DNA of 64,000 nt from Massilia frigida (GCF_011682175.1 NZ_WHJG01000011.1:1-64000); one strand, 5' to 3'. Shown: positions 46,510 to 57,251, counted from the stretch's first letter. Notes: generated from the sequence alone by a model not told the origin. Program-made: numbers and translations.

Positions 46510-46742
46510 TGACCTTGCTCAGTGCAGGCGTGCGCAGGAAGGCCAGACAACGCGGTGCCAGCTACGCTTTCCTCTTCATGCGGGCCGAAGGCAAGCAGCT
46601 GGGCGAGATCGCCAGCCTGATCGACGGCGGCCAGATCGGTGCCGTGATCGACCGCATTTTCCCGTTCGACGAAACGAATGCGGCCCTCGATTACGTGGAA
46701 GCCGGCAGGGCCAAGGGCAAGGTGGTCATCAAGGTCAGCTGA
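46510..46742 (+). pseudogene. Oxidoreductase 3' fragment (copy 2 of the duplication)
   Basis: The last 77 codons of the MDR oxidoreductase, from TLLSAGVRRKARQRG to GKVVIKVS, abut the IS5 right end. The 5' 75% is missing. The frame continues backward into IS DNA and has no real start. Confidence 0.85.
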
Positions 46743-46801
46743 CAGCGCTGCTGGCGGGGGGAGGCGAACTCATCCCGTGCGCGCAATGCGCCACAGGCGC
46801 T

Positions 46802-47161
46802 TCAGGCCGGCGGCGGCTGGTCGTGCCGGATGCGCGAATCGGCCGGCGCTTGCGCCCGCTCGTGCATGCCATAGTCGCGCATCACGGCGGCCACGCGCAA
46901 GCGGTAGTCGGCGAAGATGAATGCGCGTCCCTGCTCCTGCGTCTCGCGGTGCAAGCCGTGGTTGCGCCAGGCGCGCACGGCCTCTTCATCGCGCCAGAAC
47001 GATAGCGACAGGATCTTGCCGGCGTCCGACAGGCTCTGGAAGCGCTCGATCGACAGGAAGCCATCCATCTGTTCCAGTTGAGGCCGCAGGCTCGCGGCCG
47101 CATCCAGGTAGGCCTGGCGCTGGGTTTCATGCGGGATTACCTCGAAGATCACGGCGATCAT
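46802..47161 (-). CDS. ABM domain protein, copy 2
   Basis: A 119-aa twin of the gene at 38851-39210, differing at a few residues (for example [14 protein letters not shown] instead of YLDTDARLRPQLEQ). The ABM fold is intact. It overlaps the 3' end of the complete NIPSNAP gene by four bases and is probably co-transcribed with it. Confidence 0.85.
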   Translation of the reverse strand: MIAVIFEVIPHETQRQAYLDAAASLRPQLEQMDGFLSIERFQSLSDAGKILSLSFWRDEEAVRAWRNHGLHRETQEQGRAFIFADYRLRVAAVMRDYGMHERAQAPADSRIRHDQPPPA

Positions 47162-47487
47162 TGGGCGGCCCGCTGGAATGCGCTATCGACCACCTCGGTA
47201 AAGGTGCGCTCCTCGCGCAGGATGAAGCGCTTTTCCTGCGCCATGGCGAAGTTGGCGCGGCTTTCGGGGTCAAGGCGCAGGCGCGCGCGGTAGGCCTCGT
47301 AGGCGGCCAGGCTGTCGAAGCCGACCAGGCCCCAGGCTTCGTAATTGGTGCCTTCGAGCGGCAGGAAGTAGCCGATCAGCTTGCCGCCGCAGCGCGGGAT
47401 GATGCGGCCCCAGTTGTCGGCATACTCGCGAAACGCGTCGCGCTGGAAGGGATCGATTTCGTAACGGATAAAACAGGCGATGGCCAT
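47158..47487 (-). CDS. NIPSNAP family protein
   Basis: A 109-aa dimeric alpha/beta-barrel protein: [20 protein letters not shown] at the start, then [20 protein letters not shown] and the conserved ending [13 protein letters not shown]. Function of bacterial members is largely unknown; they often sit with oxidoreductases and ABM proteins. It has an AGGACC-type ribosome-binding site. It is the complete version of the fragment at 39207-39300. Confidence 0.87.
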   Translation of the reverse strand: MAIACFIRYEIDPFQRDAFREYADNWGRIIPRCGGKLIGYFLPLEGTNYEAWGLVGFDSLAAYEAYRARLRLDPESRANFAMAQEKRFILREERTFTEVVDSAFQRAAQ

Positions 47488-47691
47488 GGTGGTCCTTTCT
47501 CAGGTGGAAACGTGACTATACCGGCGCAGGTCCGGCGGAAGGTTCGGCGCGGAGCGAACCGTCGTTGCCGGATACTGGTATGGACGGATCGCAATGCCCT
47601 CCCCATCCGTTCTCCTGATCCCCATCGATGCCGGCGCCGGCTTGAAGCAGACGCGAATGGCGTCGGTACTGTCGCGGAGCACAAGGATGTC

Positions 47692-47889
47692 GTGTTCGGA
47701 TTTGCCACCGTGATGATGTTGCTGTCCGGTGCGATGCAATGGCCGGCACGCTCGCTGCCATGCCCGACGGATCAAGCGCTGGCGGCCAGATGCGCCAGTA
47801 TGCGCAAATCGGCGGCGCGGGTGTATCCGGGCGCCGTCTGCCTGTACCTGATCGGCCCATTTTTCGCCTTCATCGCGCCACTGCTGTAA
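47692..47889 (+). CDS. Possible small membrane protein, 65 aa
   Basis: A plus-strand frame starts GTG 47692, with AAGGA shortly upstream. It encodes two hydrophobic segments (FGFATVMMLLSGAM and AVCLYLIGPFFAFIAPLL) separated by a charged, Cys-containing loop. No family is recognised. A longer open frame upstream overlaps the NIPSNAP gene antisense and is not credible. It could be a fragment of a larger membrane protein. Confidence 0.3.
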   Translation: MFGFATVMMLLSGAMQWPARSLPCPTDQALAARCASMRKSAARVYPGAVCLYLIGPFFAFIAPLL

Positions 47890-47927
47890 CGCGCCATGCC
47901 AGCCTGCCCAGCCGCAGGCGGGTCTAC

Positions 47928-48320
47928 TCAAAGACGGTCGTCGCTGACGTACCCGGCAATCTCGCCGGGCGCATAGACCCGCCCGTGGCCGTCGTCGAGC
48001 ACCAGCGACCAGCGCTGGCTCATGAGTTTCACCAATAGCTTCATGTTTGGATATGACGTCTCGCCGGAACCCATCTCGATCTGGAGGTAATGCGCAACGG
48101 GAGCGCCGAGCATCATGGCGAAGGTGTCTGTTTGGGTCTGCTCGTAACAGGTGTCCTCGGCTGTCTGTCTGTATAGCCATAGCTGGGAGACGCCGTCCCA
48201 TACCTGCGTCCACCAGTCAGACCGGTCGACGCCCAAGGCGGAACATAACTCAGCGACGACGCTGTTCAAATCGTCATCCGACAGCGCTACCGATGTGATG
48301 ATCTGGACTTCAGTGGTCAT
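47928..48320 (-). CDS. Hypothetical protein, 130 aa
   Basis: Unknown soluble acidic protein (MTTEVQIITSVALSDDDLNS start, WWTQVWDGVSQLWLYRQ near 37-53, then KLMSQRWSLVLDDGHGRVY near 101). Trp-rich, about 15 kDa, alone between the NIPSNAP gene and purL. The size and layout resemble the many small immunity-like or effector-associated proteins of accessory DNA, but no toxin gene is adjacent, so I make no functional claim. Confidence 0.6.
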   Translation of the reverse strand: MTTEVQIITSVALSDDDLNSVVAELCSALGVDRSDWWTQVWDGVSQLWLYRQTAEDTCYEQTQTDTFAMMLGAPVAHYLQIEMGSGETSYPNMKLLVKLMSQRWSLVLDDGHGRVYAPGEIAGYVSDDRL

Positions 48321-48433
48321 GATGCGCTTTGGGATTTGAATTTACAGAAACCGGGAACGGCACGGATGTCCCGTACTCCGGAGCCGTCGTCCCCGCGCCA
48401 AAACGGCACTCGGCGGGGACGACGCGGGCTAAT

Positions 48434-51400
48434 TTAGCCGACCCACTTGCGGGCATTGCGGAACATGCGCATCCAAGGCGAATCCTCGCCCCACGATTCC
48501 GGGTGCCACGACTGCTGCACCGAACGGAACACGCGCTCGGCATGCGGCATCAGCACGCTAAAACGCCCGTCCGCCGTCGTCACCGACGTCAGCCCCTCGG
48601 GCGAGCCGTTCGGATTGAACGGATACGCCTCGGTGGCCGCGCCGCGATTGTCGACAAAGCGCATGGCCTTGACCACCGCCTCGATATCGCCCGTCTGCGA
48701 GAAGTCGGCAAAGCCTTCGCCGTGCGCGATCGCAATCGCCGCCTGCGTGCCCGCCATGCCGCTGAAGAAGATCGACGGCGAATCGAGCACCTCGACCATC
48801 GCAAAACGCGCCTCGAACTGCTCCGATTTATTGCGCGTGAACTTAGGCCACGCATGCGCGCCCGGAATGATCGATTTCAGGTTGCTCATCATCTGGCAAC
48901 CATTGCACACGCCCAGTCCGAACGTGTCGCCACGGCTGAAGAAGCGCGCGAACTGGTCCGCCAGCTGGGCGTTGAACAGAATCGTCTTGGCCCAGCCCTC
49001 GCCCGCGCCCAGTACGTCGCCGTACGAGAAGCCGCCGACGGCGATGATGCCCTGGAAGTCGTCCAGCTTGGCGCGGCCGGCAATCAGGTCGCTCATGTGC
49101 ACGTCCACCGCCGCAAATCCGGCCTGGTGCATCACCCACGCCGTCTCGATATGCGAGTTCACGCCCTGCTCGCGCAGGATCGCCACGCGCGGACGCACGC
49201 CCGTCGCCACGAACGGCGCGGCGATGTTCTCGCTCGGGTCGAAGGTCAGCTTCGGCGTGATGCCAGGATCGGTTTCGTCCAGCAGGCGATCGTATTCGGC
49301 ATCGGCGCACGCGGGATTGTCGCGCAGGCGCGCGATGCGCCAGCTCGTGTCGCTCCACACGCGGTGCAGCGCGCTGCGCGCTTCGGTGTAGATCACCTTG
49401 GCGTCGCGCGTGAATTCGATCACGCCACGCTCGTTCGGCTTGCCAATGATATGGCTGCACGCACCCAGGTTGTGCTCGCGCAGCACGTTCATCACGAGCG
49501 ACTTCTCGTCCGCACGCACCTGGATCACGGCGCCCAGTTCTTCATTGAACAAGGCACGCAGCGTCTGGTCGTTGCGGCGCTCGCCCACCTGGCCCGCCCA
49601 GTTCTTGGCATCGCCCCAGTCGGCGCCATGGCCGGCTTCGAGCGTGAGGATGTCGAGGTTGACCGACATGCCGCTGCGGCCCGCGAACGCCATCTCGCAC
49701 AAGGTGGCGAACAGGCCGCCATCGGAACGGTCGTGGTAAGCGAGCAGCTTGTCGTCGGCGTTCAACTGCTGGATCGCCGCGAAGAAGGCTTTCAGGTCGT
49801 CCGCGCTGTCGACGTCCGGCGTCTCGTTGCCGAGCTGCTGAGTCACCAGCGACAGCGCCGAAGCGCCAAGGCGGTTCTTGCCGCGTCCCAGATCGATCAG
49901 GATCAGCGCGGTCTCGCCGGCGTCCAGCTTGATCTGCGGCGTGAGCGAACGGCGCACGTCGTACACCGGCGCAAACGAGGACACGATCAACGAAACGGGC
50001 GAGACGACTGCTTTCGCATCGCCCTCGTCCTTCCAGGTGGTGCGCATCGACAGCGAATCCTTGCCGACCGGGATACTGATGCCCAAGGCCGGGCACAGCT
50101 CCATGCCGACCGCCTTGACGGTATCGAACAGCGCGGCATCCTGACCCGGCTGGCCGCAGGCCGCCATCCAGTTGGCCGACAGCTTGATATCGGAGATATC
50201 GCGGATCGGCGCGCAAGCGATGTTGGTCACCGCTTCACCGACGGCCATGCGGCCCGACGCGGCGGCGTTAATTACCGCCAGCGGGGTACGCTCGCCCATC
50301 GCCATCGCTTCGCCCAGATAACCTTCAAAGCTCATCGCGGTAACGGCGCAATCGGCCACCGGCACCTGCCACGGGCCGACCATCTGGTCGCGCACCGTGG
50401 TGCCGCCAACCGTGCGGTCGCCGATGGTGATCAGGAACGATTTGTCGGCCACCGCGGGCAGCAGCAGCACGCGCCTGGCGACGTCGGCCAGGTCGAGGCC
50501 CGTCAGGTCGATGGCGGGAAATTCATTGTGCACGTGCGCGACATCGCGCAGCATCTTCGGGGGTTTACCGAGCAAGACATCCATCGGCATGTCGACCGGC
50601 GAGTTGCCCAGTTCCGGATCGATCAGCTTGAGCTGGCGTTCTTCGGTGGCCACGCCGACGGCGGCGAACAGGCAGCGCTCACGCTCGCACATGGCGGCGA
50701 ACAGCGCCAGGCTCTCAGGAGCAATCGCCAGCACGTAGCGTTCCTGCGATTCGTTGGACCAGATCTCTTTCGGCGCCATGCCGCTTTCTTCAAGCGGCAC
50801 CTTGCGCAGGTCGAAAATCGCGCCGCGCTTGGCATCGTTGGTGATCTCGGGGAAAGCGTTCGACAGGCCGCCCGCGCCCACGTCGTGGATCGAGATGATC
50901 GGATTGTCCGCGCCCATCTGCCAGCACGCGTTGATGACTTCCTGCGCGCGCCGTTCCATTTCCGGATTGCCGCGCTGGACCGAATCGAAGTCCAGGTCGG
51001 CCGTGTTGGTGCCGGTCGCCATCGATGACGCGGCGCTGCCGCCCATCCCGATGCGCATGCCCGGACCGCCCAGCTGGATCAGCAGGCTGCCGACCGGGAT
51101 GTCGTTCTTGTGCGTGTGCTGGCCGGAGATATTGCCGATCCCGCCGGCGATCATGATCGGCTTGTGATAGCCGAACACCGCGTCGGGCATGCCCGCGCTC
51201 AGGGCGCCGACATTCTGTTCGTAGGTGCGGAAGTAGCCGCCCAGGACCGGACGCCCAAACTCGTTGCTGAACGCGGCGCCGCCGAGCGGGCCTTCGATCA
51301 TGATCTGCAGCGGCGAGGCGATGCGGTCAGGCTTGCCGTAGACCGCGGCGACAGCGCGCTGGCCGGCCGGCTGGTTGACATTGGCCGCGTTTTCCCATGG

Positions 51401-52480
51401 ACGCACGGCGTCCGGGATCATCAGGTTGGAGACCGTAAAACCAGTCAGGCCTGCCTTCGGCTTGGCGCCACGCCCGGTTGCGCCTTCGTCGCGGATCTCG
51501 CCGCCGGCGCCGGTGGAGGCGCCGGGAAATGGCGAAATCGCGGTCGGGTGATTGTGCGTCTCGACCTTCATCAGGGTGTGCGTCAGTTCCGTCGACGGGG
51601 CGTACTCATGCCCGGCGCCGCGCGGATAGAAGCGCATCACGGTCGCGCCTTCCATGATCGACGAGTTGTCGCTGTAGGCGACGATCGTGCCTTTCGGCTG
51701 CAACTGGTGCGTGTTCTTGATCATCTGGAACAGCGACTTGTCCTGCGCCACGCCGTCGACGATCCAGTCCGCGTTGAAGATCTTGTGGCGGCAATGCTCA
51801 CTGTTCGCCTGCGCGAACATCATCAGTTCAACGTCGGTCGGGTTGCGCCCGGCCTTCGTGAATGCGTCGAACAGGTAGTCGATTTCATCGTCCGACAGGG
51901 CCAGGCCAAGTTCGGTGTTGGCTTTTTCCAAAGCGTGCTTGCCGGCGTTGACCACATCCACCGATTCCAGCGGACGCGCTTCGAGTTCGCGGAACAGGCT
52001 TGATGCCTGGTCGGCGTTGCGCAGCACGCTTTCGGTCATGCGGTCGTGCAGCAGGCCAGCTACCGCTTCGGTTTCCGCGTCGGAGAGCTTCTTGGCCGCG
52101 CCAATGCTGCTGCCCAGCAGACCCGTTTTCAGGCTGACCGAAAATGCGATTCCCCGCTCGATCCGGTGCACATGCGCCATGCCGCAGTTGTGTGCGATGT
52201 CAGTCGCTTTCGATGCCCAGGGCGAGATGGTGCCCAGGCGCGGGATGACGAAGAATTCTTCGGTCACGCCCTCGCGCGGGCTTGCTGCGGCAGGTTCGCC
52301 GTAGGTCAGCATCGCGGACAGGCGCGACGTGTCGTCCGCCGACAGCGCCGCGCTGGTATCGATAAAGTGATAAAAACGCGCCTGGACCGCCGTAATCGCC
52401 GGGGCGACAGCTTGCAATTGGCTCAGGAGGCGTTGGCTGCGAAATACGGACAGGGCATTGGAACCCGGTAGTATCAACAT
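48434..52480 (-). CDS. purL: Phosphoribosylformylglycinamidine synthase
   Basis: Large single-chain PurL of 1,348 aa, fourth step of purine synthesis: FGAR plus glutamine and ATP to FGAM. The order is the N-terminal domain, linker, two repeated AIR-synthase-like halves ([20 protein letters not shown] near 300 and [16 protein letters not shown] near 920) and a C-terminal glutamine amidotransferase. The amidotransferase nucleophile cysteine is in [11 protein letters not shown] and the His-x-Glu is in [11 protein letters not shown] start at the ATG at 52480, the family start ([14 protein letters not shown]). Confidence 0.97.
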   Translation of the reverse strand: MLILPGSNALSVFRSQRLLSQLQAVAPAITAVQARFYHFIDTSAALSADDTSRLSAMLTYGEPAAASPREGVTEEFFVIPRLGTISPWASKATDIAHNCGMAHVHRIERGIAFSVSLKTGLLGSSIGAAKKLSDAETEAVAGLLHDRMTESVLRNADQASSLFRELEARPLESVDVVNAGKHALEKANTELGLALSDDEIDYLFDAFTKAGRNPTDVELMMFAQANSEHCRHKIFNADWIVDGVAQDKSLFQMIKNTHQLQPKGTIVAYSDNSSIMEGATVMRFYPRGAGHEYAPSTELTHTLMKVETHNHPTAISPFPGASTGAGGEIRDEGATGRGAKPKAGLTGFTVSNLMIPDAVRPWENAANVNQPAGQRAVAAVYGKPDRIASPLQIMIEGPLGGAAFSNEFGRPVLGGYFRTYEQNVGALSAGMPDAVFGYHKPIMIAGGIGNISGQHTHKNDIPVGSLLIQLGGPGMRIGMGGSAASSMATGTNTADLDFDSVQRGNPEMERRAQEVINACWQMGADNPIISIHDVGAGGLSNAFPEITNDAKRGAIFDLRKVPLEESGMAPKEIWSNESQERYVLAIAPESLALFAAMCERERCLFAAVGVATEERQLKLIDPELGNSPVDMPMDVLLGKPPKMLRDVAHVHNEFPAIDLTGLDLADVARRVLLLPAVADKSFLITIGDRTVGGTTVRDQMVGPWQVPVADCAVTAMSFEGYLGEAMAMGERTPLAVINAAASGRMAVGEAVTNIACAPIRDISDIKLSANWMAACGQPGQDAALFDTVKAVGMELCPALGISIPVGKDSLSMRTTWKDEGDAKAVVSPVSLIVSSFAPVYDVRRSLTPQIKLDAGETALILIDLGRGKNRLGASALSLVTQQLGNETPDVDSADDLKAFFAAIQQLNADDKLLAYHDRSDGGLFATLCEMAFAGRSGMSVNLDILTLEAGHGADWGDAKNWAGQVGERRNDQTLRALFNEELGAVIQVRADEKSLVMNVLREHNLGACSHIIGKPNERGVIEFTRDAKVIYTEARSALHRVWSDTSWRIARLRDNPACADAEYDRLLDETDPGITPKLTFDPSENIAAPFVATGVRPRVAILREQGVNSHIETAWVMHQAGFAAVDVHMSDLIAGRAKLDDFQGIIAVGGFSYGDVLGAGEGWAKTILFNAQLADQFARFFSRGDTFGLGVCNGCQMMSNLKSIIPGAHAWPKFTRNKSEQFEARFAMVEVLDSPSIFFSGMAGTQAAIAIAHGEGFADFSQTGDIEAVVKAMRFVDNRGAATEAYPFNPNGSPEGLTSVTTADGRFSVLMPHAERVFRSVQQSWHPESWGEDSPWMRMFRNARKWVG

Positions 52481-52732
52481 GGTTGGAAGGTGGTTGATGC
52501 AGCGAGGCTGCGGGGTTAAAGGTAATGAAGGCACGAATCTGGGTAAGGCTGGAATCCTTTAGGCCGACATTATACCGTGTTGCTACCCCATCAGCGCGGC
52601 GTATTCGCCTCACCGCCTCGTGTACCTGTTGCCGCCAGCGCAGACATTAGCGTATCGTAGGGTTTCAAGAGTTTCCCGTACGAACCGTTAACAGTGCTGA
52701 AACCCCGTTCATGGGGGCACGAGAGTGAAAAG

Positions 52733-54367
52733 ATGCAAGATAACAGCAACTTGTCCGTATTGGTGATCGACCCGAACCCGGGCATGCGCGGCAGCCTGCA
52801 AAACATGCTGGTGCAGTCCAGCATCACGAAAATCGAATTTGCCGTCAACGCCAGCACGGCCATCAAGCAGGTCGGCAAGCGCAGCTACGACCTGATCCTG
52901 TGCGAATACGATCTCGACGGCGGCAGCGGCACCGACAGCGGCCAGGATGGCCAGCAACTGCTGGAAGACATGCGCCATCACAAGCTGATCGGCCTGTCGA
53001 CCATCTTCATCATGATCACCTCGGAAGGCGTCTACAGCAAGGTGGTCAGCGCCGCCGAACTGACCCCGACCGACTATATCCTCAAGCCATTCACGGTGGA
53101 CATGCTCAGCGTCCGCATCAACCGCGCCATCGAGCGCCGCGCCGTGTTCCTTCCGACCTATAACCTGATCAGCCAGGGCAATCTGCGCGAGGCGATCAGG
53201 TCGGCCGCGAGCGGCGAAGCGAATCATCCGCGCCAAGTGGCCGATTTTGCAAGGCTGCGTGCCGACATGCACGTGGCGCTCGACGAACTGGCGCAGGCCG
53301 AGGATATCTACACCGGCATCCTGGCCAGCAAGTCGATCGGCTGGGCCAGCCTGGGCCTGGCGCGCGTGCTGTTTGCGCAGGACAAGGTGGAAGAAGCCGA
53401 GAACGTTGTCACAAAACTCATCGAAGACAATCCCAAGTTCATGGCCGCCTACGATCTGCTGGCCAAGTGCCACGAAATGAACGGCGCCGCCTACCGCGCC
53501 CAGAAGATCCTGGAAGAAGCGGTGGCGATCTCGCCGCACACGGTGCGCCGCCTGCGCCGCCTGGGTGAAGTCGCGCTCGAAGCGGGCGACGTGGTGGTCG
53601 CGGAAAAATCGTTCAAACAGGTGGTGTCACGCTCCAAATACTCCGAATTCCGCAATCCGGAAGACCATGTGAAGCTGGTCAAGACCCTGCTCAAGAAGGG
53701 CGACACCAGCCAGGCCGGCAGCGTGATCCGCGACATGGAGAAATCCCTGCGCGGCACTGCCGCCATCGATGCCTGCAAGGCCATTTCGGTGGCGCTGCTG
53801 CATGAATCGGCCGGCAACACCTCGGGCGCGGTGACGGAACTCAATGCGGCGGTGGCGGCCGTGCGGCTGTCCAAGGGCTTGTCGAGCGAGTTGAAAATCG
53901 GTTTGGCGCGCACCTGCCTGTCGAACCGGCTCGACAATGCGGCGGCGGAAGTCATGCTGACGGTCATGAACGACGTCGACAGCGATGTGTCGATGCAGGA
54001 TGCGATGAGCGTGTTCGTCAAGGCTGGCCGGCCCGATCTGGCGGAAGGCATGAATTCGCGCCTGATGACCCAGGTGCGGGAACTGCTCGACCTGGCCGCC
54101 GAAAAAGGCAATATGGGCGACGTGAAGGGCGCGGTGCAGACCCTGCTCGAAGCCCAGCACATGGCGCCGAAGAATGTGCAGGTCATGCTGGCGCTGGCCA
54201 AGGCGATCCTGCGCCAGCTCGAAGACCTGGGCTGGGACCATCCGCTGGCCGAAGTTTGCAACACCCAGATCGACGCCATCCGCAAGCTCGACCCGGCCAA
54301 TCCGCTGCTGCCGGGGCTGACCGAGGATTACCACGGCGCCCAGCGCAAGTACGGTATTTCCACCTGA
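52733..54367 (+). CDS. Receiver domain protein with TPR repeats
   Basis: A 544-aa protein. Residues 7-130 form a receiver and the rest (about 150-540) is built of helical TPR-like repeats (AQAEDIYTGILASKSIGWAS and similar). In the receiver the usual acidic pair is IDP (one Asp replaced by Pro), and the phospho-acceptor Asp is Glu58 in LILCEYDL; Lys in ILKPF is conserved. This suggests a pseudo-receiver that is not switched by phosphorylation or is locked in a phospho-mimicking form. The ATG at 52733 has GAGAG before it; a GTG at 52694 is less likely. It is divergent from purL. Confidence 0.88.
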   Translation: MQDNSNLSVLVIDPNPGMRGSLQNMLVQSSITKIEFAVNASTAIKQVGKRSYDLILCEYDLDGGSGTDSGQDGQQLLEDMRHHKLIGLSTIFIMITSEGVYSKVVSAAELTPTDYILKPFTVDMLSVRINRAIERRAVFLPTYNLISQGNLREAIRSAASGEANHPRQVADFARLRADMHVALDELAQAEDIYTGILASKSIGWASLGLARVLFAQDKVEEAENVVTKLIEDNPKFMAAYDLLAKCHEMNGAAYRAQKILEEAVAISPHTVRRLRRLGEVALEAGDVVVAEKSFKQVVSRSKYSEFRNPEDHVKLVKTLLKKGDTSQAGSVIRDMEKSLRGTAAIDACKAISVALLHESAGNTSGAVTELNAAVAAVRLSKGLSSELKIGLARTCLSNRLDNAAAEVMLTVMNDVDSDVSMQDAMSVFVKAGRPDLAEGMNSRLMTQVRELLDLAAEKGNMGDVKGAVQTLLEAQHMAPKNVQVMLALAKAILRQLEDLGWDHPLAEVCNTQIDAIRKLDPANPLLPGLTEDYHGAQRKYGIST

Positions 54368-54606
54368 TTGCGCGCCGCCGGGACGGATCGGAACATTGTC
54401 CCGGCGCACCGTCGACGCCGCCACGCCCGCCCCGCGCTGCCGCGCAAATTGCTTGCGTGCGGCCAGCGCCGGGGCCAAAGCAACATAGCAGGACGCACAT
54501 AACGATCACCATATTGCCGCGTCATCGGCGCTGCCGTTCACCGGTGCAGCACGAGGCTGCTGGCTCCCGGCGACCGTTCACACCCACGCGTTTTGCGTAT
54601 ATTTAT

Positions 54607-56001
54607 TTACTGAACTCTGCTCAATACAGCTTTTTTTGGATCGGCGGCAAGGTCGCCTTCCATCACGAATACTTGGCTGGCCGACACCGACCTGGCGTTC
54701 AGGCTGTTGCTCACGTCGCGCATCGGCCCGATCGCGGTGCCGTTAGCCATCCCCGTCGGGTTGGTCCGGAAACTGGCAACCGGGGCGGCTTGGCCGGTGA
54801 CGTACACGCTGTAAATGGTCTGCGGCCTGAGCTTGAACAGCGACACTTCCAGTGAGTCAACCACGCCCAGGTTGCGGGCCACAATGAATCCCCTGGCCTC
54901 GCCAGCAGCCGGTTTGAGTGCAATGTTAATCGGTTCGTCGTTGGAGCGGGGGACCAGGTTAGCCATACCGTCGCCCTGGGGCACAGCGTTCGAGACATAT
55001 ACCAGGGCTTGCGGCGCTTGGCCGACCGGCACGCGCCCGACTATCTTGTTGCTTGCGCTATCGATGACGTCGACCGCGTCGCCATTCTCCAATCCCACAT
55101 ACAGGCGGGTGCCGTCGTCCGAGCCCCAGATCCCATGCGGCAGCGCACCGGTCGGGATCGTCGCCACCAATGCCGGTGAGGCGTCGGTGGTATAGACCTT
55201 GACGACATTCTCACCGCCGATCGTCACGTAGGCGCGCGTGCCCGCTACGGTCTCGGCGAACGCCACGTGGTTGGTGATAAAACCAGTATCGATGACGCCC
55301 GTCACTTCCAGGGTCGCGGTGTCGATACGCGTCACCTTGCCGACATCCTTGTGCGTCATCCACACTTCCTTGAAGTCAGGGGTGAACTGAAGGAAGGGCG
55401 AGAACGGGCTGGCAACCTTGATGTGCTTGACGACCTGGTGCGACTTCACGTCAATGACATCGACTGCCGGGTTGAAGCTGGAAACGACGAAAGCCAGCTT
55501 GCCGTTCGGGAGAAACTGCACCATGCCGGGGCCGGCGGTGGTTTGAATACGCTTGTTCTCCTTGAAGGTTACCGGGTCGATCACGGAGATGTAATTTTCG
55601 CCGCGTACGACGACCCATACCTCGCGACCGTCGGCGGTAAAGAACCCTTCATGCGGCGAACGCCCGATATAGGTGATGCCCTTGACCTTGTTAGTGGCGG
55701 TATCAATGAAGGCAACCGAATTGGAACCGTTCGACACGGCGATTAACGTCTTGTGATCCGGCGAAAAACCCAGACCGTGCACATTGATTTCGCCTTTGTA
55801 CAGCGGCGACAACACGTCCGGGCGCTGATTGCCCAGTTTGATCTGGCCGAGCAGCATATTGGTCGCCGGATTGATTACTGAAACGGTATTGGTATTCTGG
55901 TCAGCGGTGTAGACACGGTCTTGTGCGCCAGGTGCGGCAAACGCCGGGGCGGTAAGCAAGCTGCCAAGAGTAAGGGCGAATACGAATTTACCGGTTTGCA
56001 T
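54607..56001 (-). CDS. Secreted beta-propeller protein (YncE-like)
   Basis: A 464-aa exported protein with a signal peptide (cleaved after APAFA). It consists of six or seven repeating blades, each with a pattern like RVYTADQNTNTVSVINPA, GRSPHEGFFTADGREVWVVV and LPHGIWGSDDGTRLYVGL. The C-terminal ~100 residues form a separate domain. YncE-like propellers bind DNA or metal-linked partners in some bacteria; the exact role here is unknown. It is the last gene of the ECF sigma operon; the DUF305 gene ends three bases upstream. Confidence 0.9.
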   Translation of the reverse strand: MQTGKFVFALTLGSLLTAPAFAAPGAQDRVYTADQNTNTVSVINPATNMLLGQIKLGNQRPDVLSPLYKGEINVHGLGFSPDHKTLIAVSNGSNSVAFIDTATNKVKGITYIGRSPHEGFFTADGREVWVVVRGENYISVIDPVTFKENKRIQTTAGPGMVQFLPNGKLAFVVSSFNPAVDVIDVKSHQVVKHIKVASPFSPFLQFTPDFKEVWMTHKDVGKVTRIDTATLEVTGVIDTGFITNHVAFAETVAGTRAYVTIGGENVVKVYTTDASPALVATIPTGALPHGIWGSDDGTRLYVGLENGDAVDVIDSASNKIVGRVPVGQAPQALVYVSNAVPQGDGMANLVPRSNDEPINIALKPAAGEARGFIVARNLGVVDSLEVSLFKLRPQTIYSVYVTGQAAPVASFRTNPTGMANGTAIGPMRDVSNSLNARSVSASQVFVMEGDLAADPKKAVLSRVQ

Positions 56002-56004
56002 GAT

Positions 56005-56457
56005 TTATTCTTTCGTGGGGATCGACTTGGGAACAACGTTGGCCTGGGCCGCCTGATACCGCTGCAGCCATGCTTGCATGACCTTGATTTCGTTTTGCTG
56101 TTCGGTGATGATGCCTTGCGCGACATTGCGCAATTCGGGATCCCGGGTGGTGAGCAGCAGCGCCTTCGCCATGTCGACCGCGCCTTGATGGTGCGGAATC
56201 ATCATGGTTACAAAATCATGTTCCGAAACGCCATTCATCGACGCGTGCTTCATGCCCTCGTTCATGACAGCCATGGCATCGTCCATCAGCGCAAAAAATG
56301 GTTTGGCGGTGCTGGCAACAAATACCGGCGACTTCGCCGCTGTCGACGTGCCATGCTGGTGATGCATTTCCTGTGCGACGGCGCTGGCGCCAATGACGCA
56401 GGTGACGACACACATTGCGATGCGTCGGAAACCCGGCGTGTTGCTGATAATAGTCAT
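56005..56457 (-). CDS. DUF305 family secreted protein
   Basis: A 150-aa exported protein: an N-terminal hydrophobic signal (ending ASAVAQ), a His/Met-rich start (EMHHQHG) and the DUF305 helical bundle with MNGVSEHDFVTMMIPHHQGA. The IPHHQGAVDMAKALL motif is diagnostic; DUF305 proteins are ferritin-like periplasmic proteins, several linked to copper. The His and Met residues could bind metal. Its 3' neighbour starts three bases later and the anti-sigma gene overlaps its start by four. Confidence 0.92.
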   Translation of the reverse strand: MTIISNTPGFRRIAMCVVTCVIGASAVAQEMHHQHGTSTAAKSPVFVASTAKPFFALMDDAMAVMNEGMKHASMNGVSEHDFVTMMIPHHQGAVDMAKALLLTTRDPELRNVAQGIITEQQNEIKVMQAWLQRYQAAQANVVPKSIPTKE

Positions 56458-57251
56458 GACGGCTTCTCCAATTGGTCATACACGGCGGTGGCGATGCGCG
56501 CCAATTCGACCTTCTGAATACCGGCCGACAGCGCGTAGCCGAACTTGCCGTCGATCCAATAAAACACATTTACCGGCCCCTCCTGCACGAAACGGAACCC
56601 AGTGTCCTTGTTGCGAGCCTGGTCGGTAGACACATACAAGGTGAGTCGCTGTCCGGTCGCGTCGTGGTACATGAACTGGGCCACGGCGCCTTGCGCACCA
56701 GGCAGCAGGCGTCCACCGATCAGCTCGTATCCAAGCTTGCCGAGCCGGGGTGGGCGAATCGAACTGCCCAGCCGTTTCGATAACCACGCCACCAGCTGTT
56801 CTTCCTGGTCGGCACCGATTTCCACGGGGCGCTTTACTTCCGGACTGTAGACAACATGAGCGATCGCTGCCTGGTGAGCCAGTCCGGACGCGTACCGCGC
56901 CGGCCCGGCGCGTACCGCGTCGCCCTGAGCGAACTGGATGCGGTCCGCATCTTGGCCGTGCAAGAGCCACCCAGCGCTGCCGCTGACAAGTGCGATGGCG
57001 AAACCGGCCACCAGTCGCTGCCACTGCCATGGGTGCTTTTGCGGGGCGATCAAGCGGCTTGGCAGCGCTTCGTCGAGCACAGGATTGAACAATGCGCGCA
57101 GTTCCATGTTCTGCGCGGCATAGGCGCGTAGCCGTTCTGCCTCATCGTGGCGCTGTGCGAGATAGGCCTCGACTTCAGCCTCCCGCGCGGCTGGCAATTT
57201 GCCGTCGACAAAAGCGTGCAGATCAGCTTCCGTGATTGGCAGGGTATTCAT
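56454..57251 (-). CDS. Anti-sigma factor, single-pass membrane protein
   Basis: A 265-aa transmembrane anti-sigma factor. The N-terminal ~70 residues (TEADLHAFVDGKLPAAREAE) match the cytoplasmic sigma-binding domain of this class, without the zinc HxxxCxxC motif. One membrane span follows at about 78-98 (LVAGFAIALVSGSAGWLLHG), then a periplasmic domain of about 160 residues that probably senses the signal. It overlaps the sigma gene and the DUF305 gene by four bases each, so the partners are translated together. Confidence 0.88.
   Translation of the reverse strand: MNTLPITEADLHAFVDGKLPAAREAEVEAYLAQRHDEAERLRAYAAQNMELRALFNPVLDEALPSRLIAPQKHPWQWQRLVAGFAIALVSGSAGWLLHGQDADRIQFAQGDAVRAGPARYASGLAHQAAIAHVVYSPEVKRPVEIGADQEEQLVAWLSKRLGSSIRPPRLGKLGYELIGGRLLPGAQGAVAQFMYHDATGQRLTLYVSTDQARNKDTGFRFVQEGPVNVFYWIDGKFGYALSAGIQKVELARIATAVYDQLEKPS

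Larger units (their letters stand above)
46510..47251. repeat. 742-bp segmental duplication, copy 2
   Basis: Matches 38559-39300 without gaps at about 96% by hand count. It begins four bases from the IS5 end. Beyond 47251 the NIPSNAP gene continues here, whereas copy 1 changes to unrelated DNA. Confidence 0.9.

Noticed and set aside
48389-48420. Inverted repeat GTCCCCGC/GCGGGGAC downstream of purL
   Set aside because: No T-run follows on the purL strand and the loop is long, so I did not call it a terminator.
48329-51028. About 900-codon plus-strand frame opposite purL
   Set aside because: Antisense artefact of GC-rich coding DNA; purL on the other strand is complete.
54370-54410. GC-rich hairpin after the receiver-TPR gene
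   Set aside because: Stem is good but lacks a T-run; could be a transcript-end structure but unsupported.
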